A stretch of 64,000 nt of DNA from Blautia obeum ATCC 29174 (GCF_025147765.1 NZ_CP102265.1:327001-391000), one strand, 5' to 3'; counted from the stretch's first letter, positions 49,260-59,334 are shown. Numbers and translations: made by a program. The notes: generated by a model not told the origin, from the letters alone.

Positions 49260-49868
49260 CATTCGTTTAATAACTTTCAGGCGAGTAAATTCCTCACGCT
49301 CTTTTTCCTCAAGTGCATTCTGGATGTCCTTGGTAAGTGCTTCATAACGAGGAATCGTAATATTCTTGAGAGCATTCGCTCTTTTCTGTGTTTTTTTGAT
49401 GTTTGCAGCCAGACGGATCGCGGCATTTTCGATACCGGCGAGCTGGATAGAGAGCTCTTTTACCTTTTCGAAGGCAGCTTTTGCCTGATCAAGAGAAACT
49501 CTGGTGCTGTAGTAAGCATAGGTAGGCGTGTTTGTCAGCTGTTTGTCATATTCAACCAGAGGAATTTCAGTTCCCATAACGCTGCGTGTCTTGATCCTCA
49601 CAGAATCTTCCACAGGGACAGTATAAGAAACCTGCTGTACAAATGCGATTCCAAGCTCCATATTGGCATTCTGGAGCGCTGCATAGGCGGTACGGAAGGT
49701 TTCATCAATCTGAGCCTGTATATCCTTGGCTTGGTCAATCAGTTCCATCATTTCACGGATCAGGATGTTTCGTTTCTTGTCCATCAGCTCAAATCCCTGA
49801 CGGGAAAGAGCCAGAGAATTTTTGGCAAGTATCAGATTACCCTTGGTGGGGAAGGTATTCGGATCCAT
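49245..49868 (-). CDS. ntpD: V-type ATP synthase subunit D
   Basis: 207-residue central-stalk subunit, a long antiparallel coiled coil (FPTKGNLILAKNSLALSRQG at the start; KKTQKRANALKNITIPRYEA near 160) that rotates inside the A3B3 head. Last gene of the operon, 16 bases after ntpB. Confidence 0.95.
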   Translation of the reverse strand: MDPNTFPTKGNLILAKNSLALSRQGFELMDKKRNILIREMMELIDQAKDIQAQIDETFRTAYAALQNANMELGIAFVQQVSYTVPVEDSVRIKTRSVMGTEIPLVEYDKQLTNTPTYAYYSTRVSLDQAKAAFEKVKELSIQLAGIENAAIRLAANIKKTQKRANALKNITIPRYEALTKDIQNALEEKEREEFTRLKVIKRMKQKG

Positions 49869-49884
49869 AAACAGTCACCTCCCC

Positions 49885-51267
49885 TTAGCGTACAGTCTCT
49901 TTATAGTACTTGTTCAGGATTTTTGTATCGATTCGGTCGAGTTCTTCTTTCGGAAGAAGCCCCAGAAGCTCCCAGCCTTTATCAAGGGTTTCTGTGATAC
50001 TTCTGTTTTCTGTTTCACCCTGTCCGACAAATTCTGCTTCAAATGCTTTACCGAAGACAAGGTAACGTTTGTCAATCGGGGAAAGTTCATCTTCACCGAT
50101 AACGGAAGCCAGAGCTCTTGCATCGCCTACTTTTGCATAGCAGGAGAAGAGCTGGTTTGCAACGTCCTGATGATCTTCTCTGGTGAAGCCTTCTCCAATA
50201 CCATCCTTCATCAGACGGGACAGAGATGGAAGTACGTTGATCGGCGGATAGATTGCCTGGCCATGCAGCTGGCGGTCCAGAACAATCTGACCTTCAGTGA
50301 TATATCCGGTAAGGTCAGGAATCGGGTGTGTGATGTCATCATTTGGCATGGTCAGAATCGGAATCTGTGTGACAGAACCGGTGCCGCCCTGTACGATACC
50401 GGCACGCTCATAAAGAGTAGCCAGTTCACTGTACAGATATCCCGGGTAGCCTTTACGGGAAGGAATCTCACCTTTAGAGGAGGAAACCTCACGCATGGCT
50501 TCACAGAAAGATGTGATATCTGTCAGAATGACCAGGATATGCATGCCTTTTTCAAATGCCAGATACTCTGCAGCGGTAAGTGCGATCTTTGGTGTCAGCA
50601 GTCGTTCAACGACCGGGTCGTTTGCCAGGTTCAGGAACATGACAACGTGATCAGAAGCACCGCTTTCTTCGAAAGTACGGCGGAAAAATTCTGCAACATC
50701 GTATTTAACACCCATAGCTGCAAAAACGATTGCAAAGTTTTCATCGGAATCACCGCCCAGAGAAGCCTGCTGTACGATCTGTGCAGCCAGCTTGTCATGT
50801 GGAAGACCATTTCCGGAAAAGATTGGAAGTTTCTGACCACGGATCAGAGTAGTCAGACCATCAATTGCAGAAATACCGGTATTGATATAGTTTCGTGGAT
50901 ATTCTCGCGTGACCGGATTCAGCGGAAGACCGTTGATATTAAGGTTAACCTCCGGAGTTATCGCACCGAGTCCGTCGATCGGCTGACCGATACCGTTGAA
51001 GGTACGGCCGAGGATTTCCGGTGAAAGACCGATCTCCATCGGATGTCCGGTGAGTCGGGTATGTGTGTTGCCAAGGGACATATTGTCAGTTCCTTCAAAT
51101 ACCTGGATAACTGCTTTATCCTCATAAATCTCAATGATACGGCCGATCTTCTGTGTTCCGTCATCCATATGGAATTCGACGATCTCCTCAAAAGAGGCAT
51201 TCTTTACACCTTCCAGAACTACCAGAGGGCCGTTTATTTCACTTAAACCTAAATATTCAATTGCCAT
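49885..51267 (-). CDS. ntpB: V-type ATP synthase subunit B
   Basis: 460-residue regulatory (non-catalytic) head subunit. It lacks a proper P-loop (GNGLPHD at the equivalent site) and carries IPSRKGYPGYLYSELATLYERAG and the C-terminal ETLDKGWELLGLLPKEEL. Forms the A3B3 hexamer with the product of the next upstream gene. Confidence 0.96.
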   Translation of the reverse strand: MAIEYLGLSEINGPLVVLEGVKNASFEEIVEFHMDDGTQKIGRIIEIYEDKAVIQVFEGTDNMSLGNTHTRLTGHPMEIGLSPEILGRTFNGIGQPIDGLGAITPEVNLNINGLPLNPVTREYPRNYINTGISAIDGLTTLIRGQKLPIFSGNGLPHDKLAAQIVQQASLGGDSDENFAIVFAAMGVKYDVAEFFRRTFEESGASDHVVMFLNLANDPVVERLLTPKIALTAAEYLAFEKGMHILVILTDITSFCEAMREVSSSKGEIPSRKGYPGYLYSELATLYERAGIVQGGTGSVTQIPILTMPNDDITHPIPDLTGYITEGQIVLDRQLHGQAIYPPINVLPSLSRLMKDGIGEGFTREDHQDVANQLFSCYAKVGDARALASVIGEDELSPIDKRYLVFGKAFEAEFVGQGETENRSITETLDKGWELLGLLPKEELDRIDTKILNKYYKETVR

Positions 51268-51283
51268 AAAAACGTTCCTCCTG

Positions 51284-53053
51284 TCAGCCGTTCTTCTCTA
51301 ATACTTTGTCATAAAATGCGTCGATGTCTTTTCGGTACTGTTCAAATTTGTCTAGCTGATTGTTTGGAACATCATATTTAATAGAAATGATGCGTTCAAA
51401 GATGTTGTCCTCTTTCAGTACAGAAACCGGCATGCCTCGGTTGATGAGTGCTTTGGATTTTTCGTACAGATAAAGGATGATCTCCATCATCTCAAACTGT
51501 TTTTCCATTGGAACGCAGGTATCTTCCTGATGGAAGGCATTCTGCTGAAGGAAGCCAAGTCGGATGACTCTGGCAATCTCAAGAGTCAGCTTCTGATCAT
51601 CCGGGAGTACATCACTGCCGATCAGTTTAACGATCTCCATCAGAGAGCTTTCCTGATTCAGGATCGCCATCAGCTGATTTCGGTCAGCCACGAATTTTGG
51701 AGATACATGATCGCGGTACCATGGGGTCAGGTCTTCGAGGTATTCACTGTAGCTTGTGAGCCAGTGGATCGCCGGGAAGTGTCTTGCATAAGCAAGAGCC
51801 TTATCAAGTCCCCAGAAGCATCGTACAAATCGTTTGGTATTCTGAGTGACTGGTTCAGAGAAGTCACCGCCCTGTGGGGAAACTGCACCGATGATGGAGA
51901 CAGAACCTTCTGTACCATTGAGATTCTGCATCATTCCGGCACGCTCATAAAAAGCGGAAAGCTTGGAAGCCAGGTAAGCAGGGAAACCTTCCTCTGCCGG
52001 CATTTCCTCAAGTCGTCCGGAAAGCTCTCGAAGAGCCTCAGCCCAACGGGAGGTGGAGTCTGCCATGATCGCTACATCGTAACCCATGTCACGATAATAT
52101 TCAGCCAGAGTAACACCTGTGTAGATAGATGCTTCACGGGCAGCAACCGGCATGTTGGATGTGTTGGCGATCAGAGTAGTACGGTCCATCATCAGGTTTC
52201 CGGATTTCGGGTCGATCAGCTTGCTGAAGTCCTCCAGAACCTGTGTCATCTCATTTCCACGCTCGCCGCAGCCGATATAGATGATGATATCTGCATCGGA
52301 CCATTTGGCAATCTGGTGCTGTGTCATGGTCTTTCCGGTTCCAAAACCACCCGGAACGGCAGCCGTACCGCCTTTGGCAATCGGGAACAGAGTGTCAAGG
52401 ATACGCTGTCCTGTGACAAGCGGAACGCTTGCAGGGTAGCGCAAATGCGTCGGACGAGGAATACGGATCGGCCATTTCTGAGCCAGTGCAAGCTCTTTAG
52501 TGGTTCCGTCATTCAGCTGTATTGTGACAATTGGTTCCAGAATGGTGTAATCACCGTCCGGAGCTGCCTTGATAACAGTTCCCTCTGTGATACTCGGAGG
52601 AACCATGGATTTATGGAGGATAGAAGCAGTTTCCTGTGTCTCGGCGATGATCGTGCCAGGACCTACTACGTCTCCTTCTTTAACTGTGATATGTGAGTGC
52701 CATTTTTTCTTGGTGTCCAGTGAATCTACGCTGACACCACGGGAAATATATTTTCCGGAGGATTTGGCAATCTCCTCCAGAGGACGCTGGATACCGTCAA
52801 AAATATTGTGGATGATACCAGGTCCTAAAAGTACAGAGATGGCATCGCCGGTACCGGTAACGGTTTCGCCCGGGCGAAGTCCTGTGGTCTCCTCAAATAC
52901 CTGAACGGTTGTCATACCCTTTTTAAGGCCGATGACCTCGCCAACCAGGTTTTCCTTACCTACATAGACCATCTCGGAGATTTTGAATCCGGAATCGCCT
53001 TTTAAGTAAACGACAGGGCCATTGATGCCATAGATGATACCAGTTTTACTCAT
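51284..53053 (-). CDS. ntpA: V-type ATP synthase catalytic subunit A
   Basis: 589-residue catalytic subunit: P-loop GGFGTGKTMTQHQ (near residue 235), the A-type non-homologous insert (about 115-190), IYIGCGERGNEM and SRWAEALRELSGRLEEMPAEE. Hydrolyses or makes ATP coupled to ion movement. Overlaps the ntpE end by 8 bases. Confidence 0.97.
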   Translation of the reverse strand: MSKTGIIYGINGPVVYLKGDSGFKISEMVYVGKENLVGEVIGLKKGMTTVQVFEETTGLRPGETVTGTGDAISVLLGPGIIHNIFDGIQRPLEEIAKSSGKYISRGVSVDSLDTKKKWHSHITVKEGDVVGPGTIIAETQETASILHKSMVPPSITEGTVIKAAPDGDYTILEPIVTIQLNDGTTKELALAQKWPIRIPRPTHLRYPASVPLVTGQRILDTLFPIAKGGTAAVPGGFGTGKTMTQHQIAKWSDADIIIYIGCGERGNEMTQVLEDFSKLIDPKSGNLMMDRTTLIANTSNMPVAAREASIYTGVTLAEYYRDMGYDVAIMADSTSRWAEALRELSGRLEEMPAEEGFPAYLASKLSAFYERAGMMQNLNGTEGSVSIIGAVSPQGGDFSEPVTQNTKRFVRCFWGLDKALAYARHFPAIHWLTSYSEYLEDLTPWYRDHVSPKFVADRNQLMAILNQESSLMEIVKLIGSDVLPDDQKLTLEIARVIRLGFLQQNAFHQEDTCVPMEKQFEMMEIILYLYEKSKALINRGMPVSVLKEDNIFERIISIKYDVPNNQLDKFEQYRKDIDAFYDKVLEKNG

Positions 53054-53633
53054 TCTTCAGCCCTCCGTCAAATTTGAATTCTCTGCACATTGAAGCAAGA
53101 TTTGCAGAAAAAGAATTATCGATAAGTATGTTTTTATGTGGAATCTCTGCGCGGATACCGCCGATAAAATCTTCTTTTGAGACCTGGAGCGGGGTACCTG
53201 TTTTCTGCGCAAGATCATTTGCTTTGGATTTGTCGGAAGAAGAGAGATAGATCTGGATCTCATCGTCTCCGGCAAATTTTACAGCTTCATTAATCCTGCG
53301 GCAGAGATATTCATCGTATTCTGCAGTAGTGATAAACTGCTGAACCTTGGTCTTAACTTCTGCAAAAAGAGTTTCTTTCAGTTCTTCCTGTTTTCTGGAC
53401 AAGTCTCTTCTGAGAGTGATTTGTTCGGCAGAAAGAGCCTTGTTGACTTCACGACGGACATGGCCGGTCTCTGCTTTTATCTCAGCTTCAGCATTCTGGC
53501 GGCTTGTCTGTTTGTGATCTTCCAGTGTACGGGCAAGATGTTCTTTGTGTTCCTGGATAGCCTGTGCGGCATCTTCGCGGGCTTCATCGAGAGAAACCTC
53601 GTAAAAATGCTGCAGTTTTTCGTCTATTGTCAT
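53046..53633 (-). CDS. ntpE: V-type ATP synthase subunit E
   Basis: 195-residue peripheral stalk subunit: Glu/Lys/Ala-rich N-terminal coiled coil (about 1-100) and a C-terminal globular domain (FIGGIRAEIPHKNILIDNSF). It pairs with the small subunit encoded at the operon start to hold the head. Confidence 0.92.
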   Translation of the reverse strand: MTIDEKLQHFYEVSLDEAREDAAQAIQEHKEHLARTLEDHKQTSRQNAEAEIKAETGHVRREVNKALSAEQITLRRDLSRKQEELKETLFAEVKTKVQQFITTAEYDEYLCRRINEAVKFAGDDEIQIYLSSSDKSKANDLAQKTGTPLQVSKEDFIGGIRAEIPHKNILIDNSFSANLASMCREFKFDGGLKNE

Positions 53634-53651
53634 GATATTGTTACCTCCTGC

Positions 53652-53960
53652 CTACAATTTCAGTCCGATCGCTTCATTGACATATGAAGTGATAAAATCC
53701 GGTTTACGGCCGGTGCCGTGTCTGTCAGGAATTTCAATGATCAGAGGTGTTTTGTGATGCAGACGGACATCGTCGATGATCTCAGGAAATTCTCTTCCGA
53801 ATTTTTCGGTGAGAAGAATGATCCCTACTTCTTTATCTGCAATTGTATGTTCCAGAGCTTCTTTAAGCTCAGCGCGTTCATGGACGACAACACCTTCCAC
53901 ACCTGCCAGACGCATGCCTGTGTAGGTATCAATGTTATCACTGATCAAATACATTTTCAT
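53652..53960 (-). CDS. ntpG: V-type ATP synthase subunit F
   Basis: 102-residue Rossmann-like central stalk subunit (MKMYLISDNIDTYTGMRLAG, GIILLTEKFGREF, PLIIEIPDRHG). Binds subunit D in the rotor. Confidence 0.93.
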   Translation of the reverse strand: MKMYLISDNIDTYTGMRLAGVEGVVVHERAELKEALEHTIADKEVGIILLTEKFGREFPEIIDDVRLHHKTPLIIEIPDRHGTGRKPDFITSYVNEAIGLKL

Positions 53961-53971
53961 AGAGACGCTCC

Positions 53972-54403
53972 TTAAAGCTTACCAAGGATCATAAAGGAAA
54001 TGATCAGTCCGTAAAGTGCGATACCTTCGGCCATAGCTACGAAGATGATGGATTTACCAAAGAGAGATCCGTCTTCGCTCAGAGCACCGAGAGCTGCACT
54101 TGCGGAGCTTGCAACGGCGATACCGGAACCAAGACCGGAAATACCTGTAACAAGAGCTGCACCAAGATATCCGAGACCAGTAGCAAGACCATCAGCTGAA
54201 GAGCCGGCAGCCTGTACGCTTGCAGTTCCTGCAAAGCTGATTACAGTGGCTACAAGAAGTACACCGAAGAACATAAAGCAGTTGGCGATGAGAGATTTTT
54301 TATAACGTTTTTTATTTTTCTCTCCAAGGAAAAAGCATCCAAAAGGTACGATAATACTGAGAATCAGTGCAATAGCTGTTGTAATCTGAATGATCATGTT
54401 CAT
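53972..54403 (-). CDS. ntpK: V-type ATP synthase subunit K (membrane rotor ring)
   Basis: 143-residue proteolipid with four hydrophobic helices. Helices 3-4 form the ion-binding hairpin (LGSGIAVASSASAALGA, then the essential Glu in FVAMAEGIALYGLI). The first hairpin has no equivalent carboxylate, so one ion site per subunit is predicted. Whether H+ or Na+ is carried cannot be decided by eye. Confidence 0.93.
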   Translation of the reverse strand: MNMIIQITTAIALILSIIVPFGCFFLGEKNKKRYKKSLIANCFMFFGVLLVATVISFAGTASVQAAGSSADGLATGLGYLGAALVTGISGLGSGIAVASSASAALGALSEDGSLFGKSIIFVAMAEGIALYGLIISFMILGKL

Positions 54404-54461
54404 GATGATATCCTCCTGATATATGTGATTTTATTGAATGGGACAAATGTCCCTGCGGTAT

Positions 54462-56399
54462 TTAATTTTTATGCGCTGCCTTCATAAATGGTTTGAATTC
54501 GCGTCCGTTACCTGCATAGAAACGGCTGAAGATCTCGTAGTATTCCAGACGAAGAACCTGGATACCTACGATCAGACCTTCCATGGCACACACGAAGATG
54601 TTTCCAAGAACGACTACGATCCAGTTCGGGTTGCCGCCATTGGTAGCGCCGGCAAGCATCAGTACAACTTCCATCATAGCTGCGTGGCTGACTGCAAATG
54701 CGCCGATACGCAGGAAAGAAAGTGTGTTGGAAAGGTAGCTGAGCAGAACCTCAAACAGTTCGAAGAAGCTCTGAACAAAGAACATGCCTTTCTGTTCTGG
54801 TAAAATCTTGGATTTCTTTTCAACCAGGTTGGTGAGTGGCTCCTTAAGGAACATCAGAAGCAGCGGTACGCCAAACATAATGACCAGAATAGCTGCTGCC
54901 GGAAGTTTTTTGCCGGAGATAAACAGTCCGATGGTCAGTACGATGGATCCGTAAAATACGAGACCGGCTACAGCGTTGCTGTCAAACCAGGTTTTTTCGG
55001 TATCGCCTCTTCGGATGGAATTTATGATGTTGAATACCATACAGATGAGGATGATAAACATACCAAATCCAATTGCGATCACAAATACTGCATTCAGTCT
55101 TCCGACCAGCGGGACATCCATCATCTGGTTCATAGGCTTCAGCCATATGGCCTTGAGTACATCTTCAAAACCGAAGAAACTGCCGTACATAAATCCGAAA
55201 AAGACGGAAAATACACCGGCACAGCTGATGATTCCTGCAAGATCCATCTTCTTGGTCTTATAAAGGAAAAGTCCACCGAGGAAAAGTACAAGTCCCTGTC
55301 CTACGTCTCCGAACATTGCGCCGAAGATGAAGGAATATGTGATAGCCACAAACCAGGTTGGGTCCATTTCGTTGTATGCCGGCAGACCATACATCTTGAC
55401 ATACATTTCAAAAGGTTTGAAAAGCTTAGGGTTTCGCAGCTTTGTAGGTGGTTTCTGTGTGGCAGGTGCTTTCTGGTCTTCCATAAGACAGAAGATCTTT
55501 TCATCATTCTGGATATCTTTTTGGAAAGCAAGAGCGTCCTTTTCGGTCATCCAGCCACATAAAATATAGAAAGTATTCGTGTCACCAGGAGTGCATGCGG
55601 CCAGTTTGCGGATATCAAAGCTGGAAGAGCATGCATCCAGTGCAGCTTTGGCTGAAACAATCTTTGTGCTGTTGTCCTGAAGGAATTTGTGGGATGCCTC
55701 TTTGTTGGCATCCAGAGCTTTGTGAATCTCACGATGGCGGGTGTCAAGCTTTTCAAAAGCCTCTGCGGCGGTTCCATGGTATTCATTTGGAATAAAAATA
55801 CGTTCAAAGTGCATGGAAGAGTATACGGCATGAACTTTGTGTGCCTGATGCTCCGGTACAAAATAAACACCGTAGACATACATTTCATCTTCTCCGCACT
55901 TGATAAACAGAGTGTCCAGGTTATCGTAGATATATTTTTCGAATTTCTGAAGATACTGTTTTTCAATACGTCCGAAACGATAGTGAATATACTTGAAATT
56001 CAAAATCTCTGAGACATCAAAGTTGAGATTTTTGAACGGACGGATGATCTTCAGCGGGTCCAGTATTTCTGCATGCTCGGACTGAAGTCTGGACTTTTCT
56101 TCTTCCAGGCGTCGGAATCCGTCCTGAACCGCCCGGACAGTTTTGATGGCCTTTTCGATATCCATCAGTTCCGGGCTTATCTGAGAAGAATCTTCCAGCT
56201 GTTCATAGAAGCTGTCGATTGTCGAAAGAGCCTCTTTGTAAGGGTTGATCTCCAGAAACGGTGACAGATTGGCAACTTCCGTAAGCTCGGAGAGAGCATT
56301 TTCCAAATGTATCTCATATTTGGAAAGATAAGTTTCGGTCATTCTGTCAATGTCTGCCTTGGGCCCGGTGATGCTTAAAAATTTCATTTTTTCAATCAT
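54462..56399 (-). CDS. ntpI: V-type ATP synthase subunit I
   Basis: 645-residue stator subunit: a cytoplasmic N-terminal half with coiled coils, then about seven to eight membrane helices from residue 350 (ITYSFIFGAMFGDVGQGLVL, SNTLSFLRIGAFAVSHAAM). The essential Arg is in VLRLEYYEIFSRFY near residue 620. ATG 56399 (MIEKMKFLSI) has GGGAGG 7 bases ahead; the frame opens two codons earlier. Confidence 0.95.
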   Translation of the reverse strand: MIEKMKFLSITGPKADIDRMTETYLSKYEIHLENALSELTEVANLSPFLEINPYKEALSTIDSFYEQLEDSSQISPELMDIEKAIKTVRAVQDGFRRLEEEKSRLQSEHAEILDPLKIIRPFKNLNFDVSEILNFKYIHYRFGRIEKQYLQKFEKYIYDNLDTLFIKCGEDEMYVYGVYFVPEHQAHKVHAVYSSMHFERIFIPNEYHGTAAEAFEKLDTRHREIHKALDANKEASHKFLQDNSTKIVSAKAALDACSSSFDIRKLAACTPGDTNTFYILCGWMTEKDALAFQKDIQNDEKIFCLMEDQKAPATQKPPTKLRNPKLFKPFEMYVKMYGLPAYNEMDPTWFVAITYSFIFGAMFGDVGQGLVLFLGGLFLYKTKKMDLAGIISCAGVFSVFFGFMYGSFFGFEDVLKAIWLKPMNQMMDVPLVGRLNAVFVIAIGFGMFIILICMVFNIINSIRRGDTEKTWFDSNAVAGLVFYGSIVLTIGLFISGKKLPAAAILVIMFGVPLLLMFLKEPLTNLVEKKSKILPEQKGMFFVQSFFELFEVLLSYLSNTLSFLRIGAFAVSHAAMMEVVLMLAGATNGGNPNWIVVVLGNIFVCAMEGLIVGIQVLRLEYYEIFSRFYAGNGREFKPFMKAAHKN

Positions 56400-56419
56400 T
56401 ACCATACCTCCCGGGATAG

Positions 56420-57463
56420 TTAATTGTTACGAATATACTGCATTGCCTCGTCTGGGGCCACGCCATAACGGATACATTCAATAGCGATGGTCAGACGATT
56501 TACTTCGTGCTCTTTGTGGTACATGTAGGAATAAAGCATTGCCACGGAATAGGGATCCTTGCGGGATGCCTTTTCCAGAGTGGTACGGAGCATATAATTA
56601 TAGAATTCTTCGAGATTGTGGGCAGAAAGATGATCATACTTTTTGCCGTAGTACGTCTTGCGAAAGATCTGCTGGGCTTCTTCGCGAGTGGAAGCCTCTA
56701 CGAGTGCAGTGATTTCTTCTTTTTTCAGCTTGTAATTCATTGGAATCAGCAGCGCATAAATATCTGCAGGTGCCATACTGAAATAACGTTTTGATCGAGA
56801 TATAAACTGCAGGTTCAGCATATCAAATTTTTCACCGTAGGCAGTGGTGATCTGTTCAAGATCCTTGCCGGAGAAAAGCTTCTTACGTACGTTCCAGATC
56901 ATAGAAAAATAATAAAGATCCAGAGCCATTCCATAGTCAAAGAGAAGAGCAGTGTCATGATTCTGGATTCTGGACAAAGGTACGTAAAACTCATTTCCTT
57001 TCAGAGCATTGATAAACTCATCCATAGTCGTGCATGCTGTCAGTCTGTCCAGATCGAGCTTGGAATGTCTGCGGAAAAAATCACAGTAAGGTGAAACATC
57101 CACGGCATCTGTGCTTTTGTGATCGAACAGATTGGTCATGATCTCCTTCAGTACACGAATCTCATAGCGCCTGGAATAAAGATCCAAAAATTTGCGCTGT
57201 TCCGGATTTGCGAACTGATATATTTTGGAAAAATCTTTAAAGATCGAAGCCTTGAGCAGTTTTTCTATCTGACCGCGGTGAAGAGAAGTTTCATCAAGAT
57301 CCGCCCATGCTTTGGCATATTCCGGAGTACGTTTCAACCAGGCCGCTGCATGTGAGACGCTGGTGAACTGAAGCATTTCCTGAATTTCTGATTCGGATAT
57401 CAGTTTACTCTGCATGGCACGGATCTTTGTTGATATTCCGCTGTAGGAAAGGAGTCTTCCCAT
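56420..57463 (-). CDS. ntpC: V-type ATP synthase subunit C
   Basis: 347-residue AC39-like helical subunit linking the rotor ring to the central stalk (GRLLSYSGISTKIRAMQSKL at the start, YMYHKEHEVNRLTIAIECIR at the end). It lies second in the operon. Confidence 0.92.
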   Translation of the reverse strand: MGRLLSYSGISTKIRAMQSKLISESEIQEMLQFTSVSHAAAWLKRTPEYAKAWADLDETSLHRGQIEKLLKASIFKDFSKIYQFANPEQRKFLDLYSRRYEIRVLKEIMTNLFDHKSTDAVDVSPYCDFFRRHSKLDLDRLTACTTMDEFINALKGNEFYVPLSRIQNHDTALLFDYGMALDLYYFSMIWNVRKKLFSGKDLEQITTAYGEKFDMLNLQFISRSKRYFSMAPADIYALLIPMNYKLKKEEITALVEASTREEAQQIFRKTYYGKKYDHLSAHNLEEFYNYMLRTTLEKASRKDPYSVAMLYSYMYHKEHEVNRLTIAIECIRYGVAPDEAMQYIRNN

Positions 57464-57478
57464 ATCGGATCACCCCTT

Positions 57479-57790
57479 TCAGTATCTGAGAAGCTGTTGG
57501 AATAAGTCTTCCGCCAGCTGCTGGTGATTCTGCCTGTAATACGTATCCAGATCTTCAAGCTGCTGTTCGGTCCTGTGACGGAGAGACGTTAGTTCCTGAT
57601 CCTTCTGAGCTTCCAGATTATCCTTCAGCTCCTGTATTTTACGGTTGGTTTCCTGTTCCAGTTCTGCGTCAAAGTTCCTGCACTGCTGTTCCATTTCTGC
57701 CGAAAGGGCGGCTTTGGATCTGCCTGCATCTTCCATGATGCGCTGCGCTGTGATTTCAATCTCAGATAACTTATTAAGTATCTGTTCCAT
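57479..57790 (-). CDS. ntpF: V-type ATP synthase small peripheral-stalk subunit (G/H type)
   Basis: 103-residue, almost entirely helical and charged coiled-coil protein (EQILNKLSEIEITAQRIM, then long Gln/Glu/Arg heptads). Position at the head of the operon and composition match the NtpF/AhaH stalk partner of subunit E. ATG 57790 is 6 bases after GGAGG; the frame also has an upstream GTG at 57796. Confidence 0.8.
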   Translation of the reverse strand: MEQILNKLSEIEITAQRIMEDAGRSKAALSAEMEQQCRNFDAELEQETNRKIQELKDNLEAQKDQELTSLRHRTEQQLEDLDTYYRQNHQQLAEDLFQQLLRY

Positions 57791-57928
57791 ATTCACCCTC
57801 CTTTTCTATAATTTTTTTGGAACTTTATCATATAATACACCTTCCGTTAAATAATTGCTATACGAAATTGCACAATGAAAGGTCAAAATCTTTTGAAAAA
57901 AACAAATAATTTAACAAAAACAGTCATT

Positions 57929-58437
57929 TTAATTTTGAATCTGTTTTTTTCGGAAAATCATATACCAGAAAAGGAAAAATAACAGTGCCGAACCAGAGAC
58001 GGCCAGACCAATATAAAAAGTATGTGGAACATATCGCAGTTCAATTTTACAGATCTCTGTATCTGCGGGAAGTTTTACTCCAAGCAGTGCATCTGCAAGT
58101 TTTACAGAAGTGGACGGTTGGCCATTCACGTAAATTTCCCAGTCTGTATCATTTGTTCTGATCCAGGAAAGTACCTCAGAGGTATCATTGACAAATGTCT
58201 GAAAATCGGAATTCTCCTTGACTGATTTTGATAAGAATCAGAAGTTCAATTGCCTGTGGGAGCCATTCGGTTCTGAAAAAAAGCAGAATGATGTTCAGAG
58301 GACTCATCAGGTAATAGGCATATAAGCTGAGCATTTCACCCCTGAATGTTTTGGAAAAAGTATAAAAGATACTATGGTTTCCTTTATAAATTTCTCTGAG
58401 ATAAGAGAAAAACTGGACATACTGATTTTCAAGATCT
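57929..58437 (-). pseudogene. YfhO-family membrane protein remnant
   Basis: Two fragments of a bacterial YfhO protein, a large multi-pass membrane protein linked to lipid or teichoic acid glycosylation. On the minus strand 58437-58215 reads DLENQYVQFFSYLREIYKG, then YAYYLMSPLNIILLFF, the family N-terminal region. From about 58215 to 57929 another frame reads DTDWEIYVNGQPSTSVKLAD and a final membrane helix, the family C-terminus. Several hundred codons between them are gone and the junction is out of frame. No start codon remains. Only the last 66 codons form a continuous frame (57929-58129). Confidence 0.75.
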
Positions 58438-58591
58438 TATGATTTTATTAAAAGAAAAAGACGATATTATTTACGGTACGGGCAAAGACAGAATACAGGC
58501 GTTCTGGCTTGATGTTGACGGATGAATCATGTATGATAGAAGGCAGAGTTGCTGAAAATGCAATACAGATAGAAAACAGGAGAATTATTTT

Positions 58592-59254
58592 ATGAGATTA
58601 AGAAATATACCTGGCGCAAAAGCTGCCATTACAGGAAGTAGTTATGTTGTACAGAATCCTGAAGAGTGGAAAGGTAAATGGAAGCAGTGTTTTACAAAAG
58701 AACAACCGCTTCATATAGAGGTTGGAATGGGAAAAGGCCGTTTTTTGATGGACATGGCGAGCCTTCACCCGGAGATCAATTATGTAGGTGTTGAGATGTA
58801 TGACAGTGTTCTGCTTCGTGCACTGCAGAAGAGAGAAAGAATGGAAGCAGACGGAGAAAAACTGGATAATCTGAAGTTTATGTGTATTGATGCAAGGATT
58901 CTTCCGGATATTTTTGAAAAAGGAGAGGTACAACGTATTTATCTGAATTTTTCTGATCCGTGGCCAAAGGCACGTCATGCAAAAAGAAGACTGACTTCCA
59001 GAGAATTTCTGGCTCGTTACAGTCAGATCCTGACAACTGGTGAAACGGTAGAATTTAAAACGGACAATAAAGATCTGTTTGAATTTTCCCTCGAGGAAGT
59101 GACAGAAGCGGAAGGATGGACTCTTCTGGCACATACTTTTGATCTGCACCACCAGGAGGATATGATGGTGGGAAATGTCATGACAGAATATGAAGAAAAG
59201 TTTTCTTCTATGGGAAATCCCATCTGCAAGCTGATTGCACGATGTGAAGAATAA
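58592..59254 (+). CDS. trmB: tRNA (guanine-N7-)-methyltransferase TrmB
   Basis: 220-residue SAM-dependent methyltransferase forming m7G46 in tRNA. EVGMGKGRFLMDMA (SAM loop, about 43-56), the GVEMYDS acidic strand and LNFSDPWPKARHAKRRLT (about 117-134, catalytic and tRNA contact) are diagnostic. ATG 58592 follows AGGAG. Upstream 58438-58591 holds no recognised gene. Confidence 0.96.
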   Translation: MRLRNIPGAKAAITGSSYVVQNPEEWKGKWKQCFTKEQPLHIEVGMGKGRFLMDMASLHPEINYVGVEMYDSVLLRALQKRERMEADGEKLDNLKFMCIDARILPDIFEKGEVQRIYLNFSDPWPKARHAKRRLTSREFLARYSQILTTGETVEFKTDNKDLFEFSLEEVTEAEGWTLLAHTFDLHHQEDMMVGNVMTEYEEKFSSMGNPICKLIARCEE

Positions 59255-59278
59255 TTGCATATTAATATAGAAAGAATG

Positions 59279-59310
59279 ATCCGGACAGGAAATGAATGTA
59301 CTGTCCGGAT
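59279..59310. repeat. Perfect 10-bp inverted repeat downstream of trmB
   Basis: ATCCGGACAG / CTGTCCGGAT with a 12-base loop and no T-run. It may be an RNA hairpin between trmB and the next small gene, or an operator. Confidence 0.55.
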
Positions 59311-59334
59311 GGAAGTTACAGGAGTGGTAACTGC

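Noticed and set aside
49822..51024. 400-codon plus-strand frame opposite ntpB
   Set aside because: Antisense to a certain V-ATPase gene, with a composition typical of an antisense shadow.
51530..52696. 388-codon plus-strand frame opposite ntpA
   Set aside because: Antisense to the catalytic V-ATPase subunit; no start signals or recognisable domain.
58439..58525. 28-codon frame between the YfhO remnant and trmB
   Set aside because: Too short, no ribosome site, family not recognised; it may be another gene fragment but cannot be supported.
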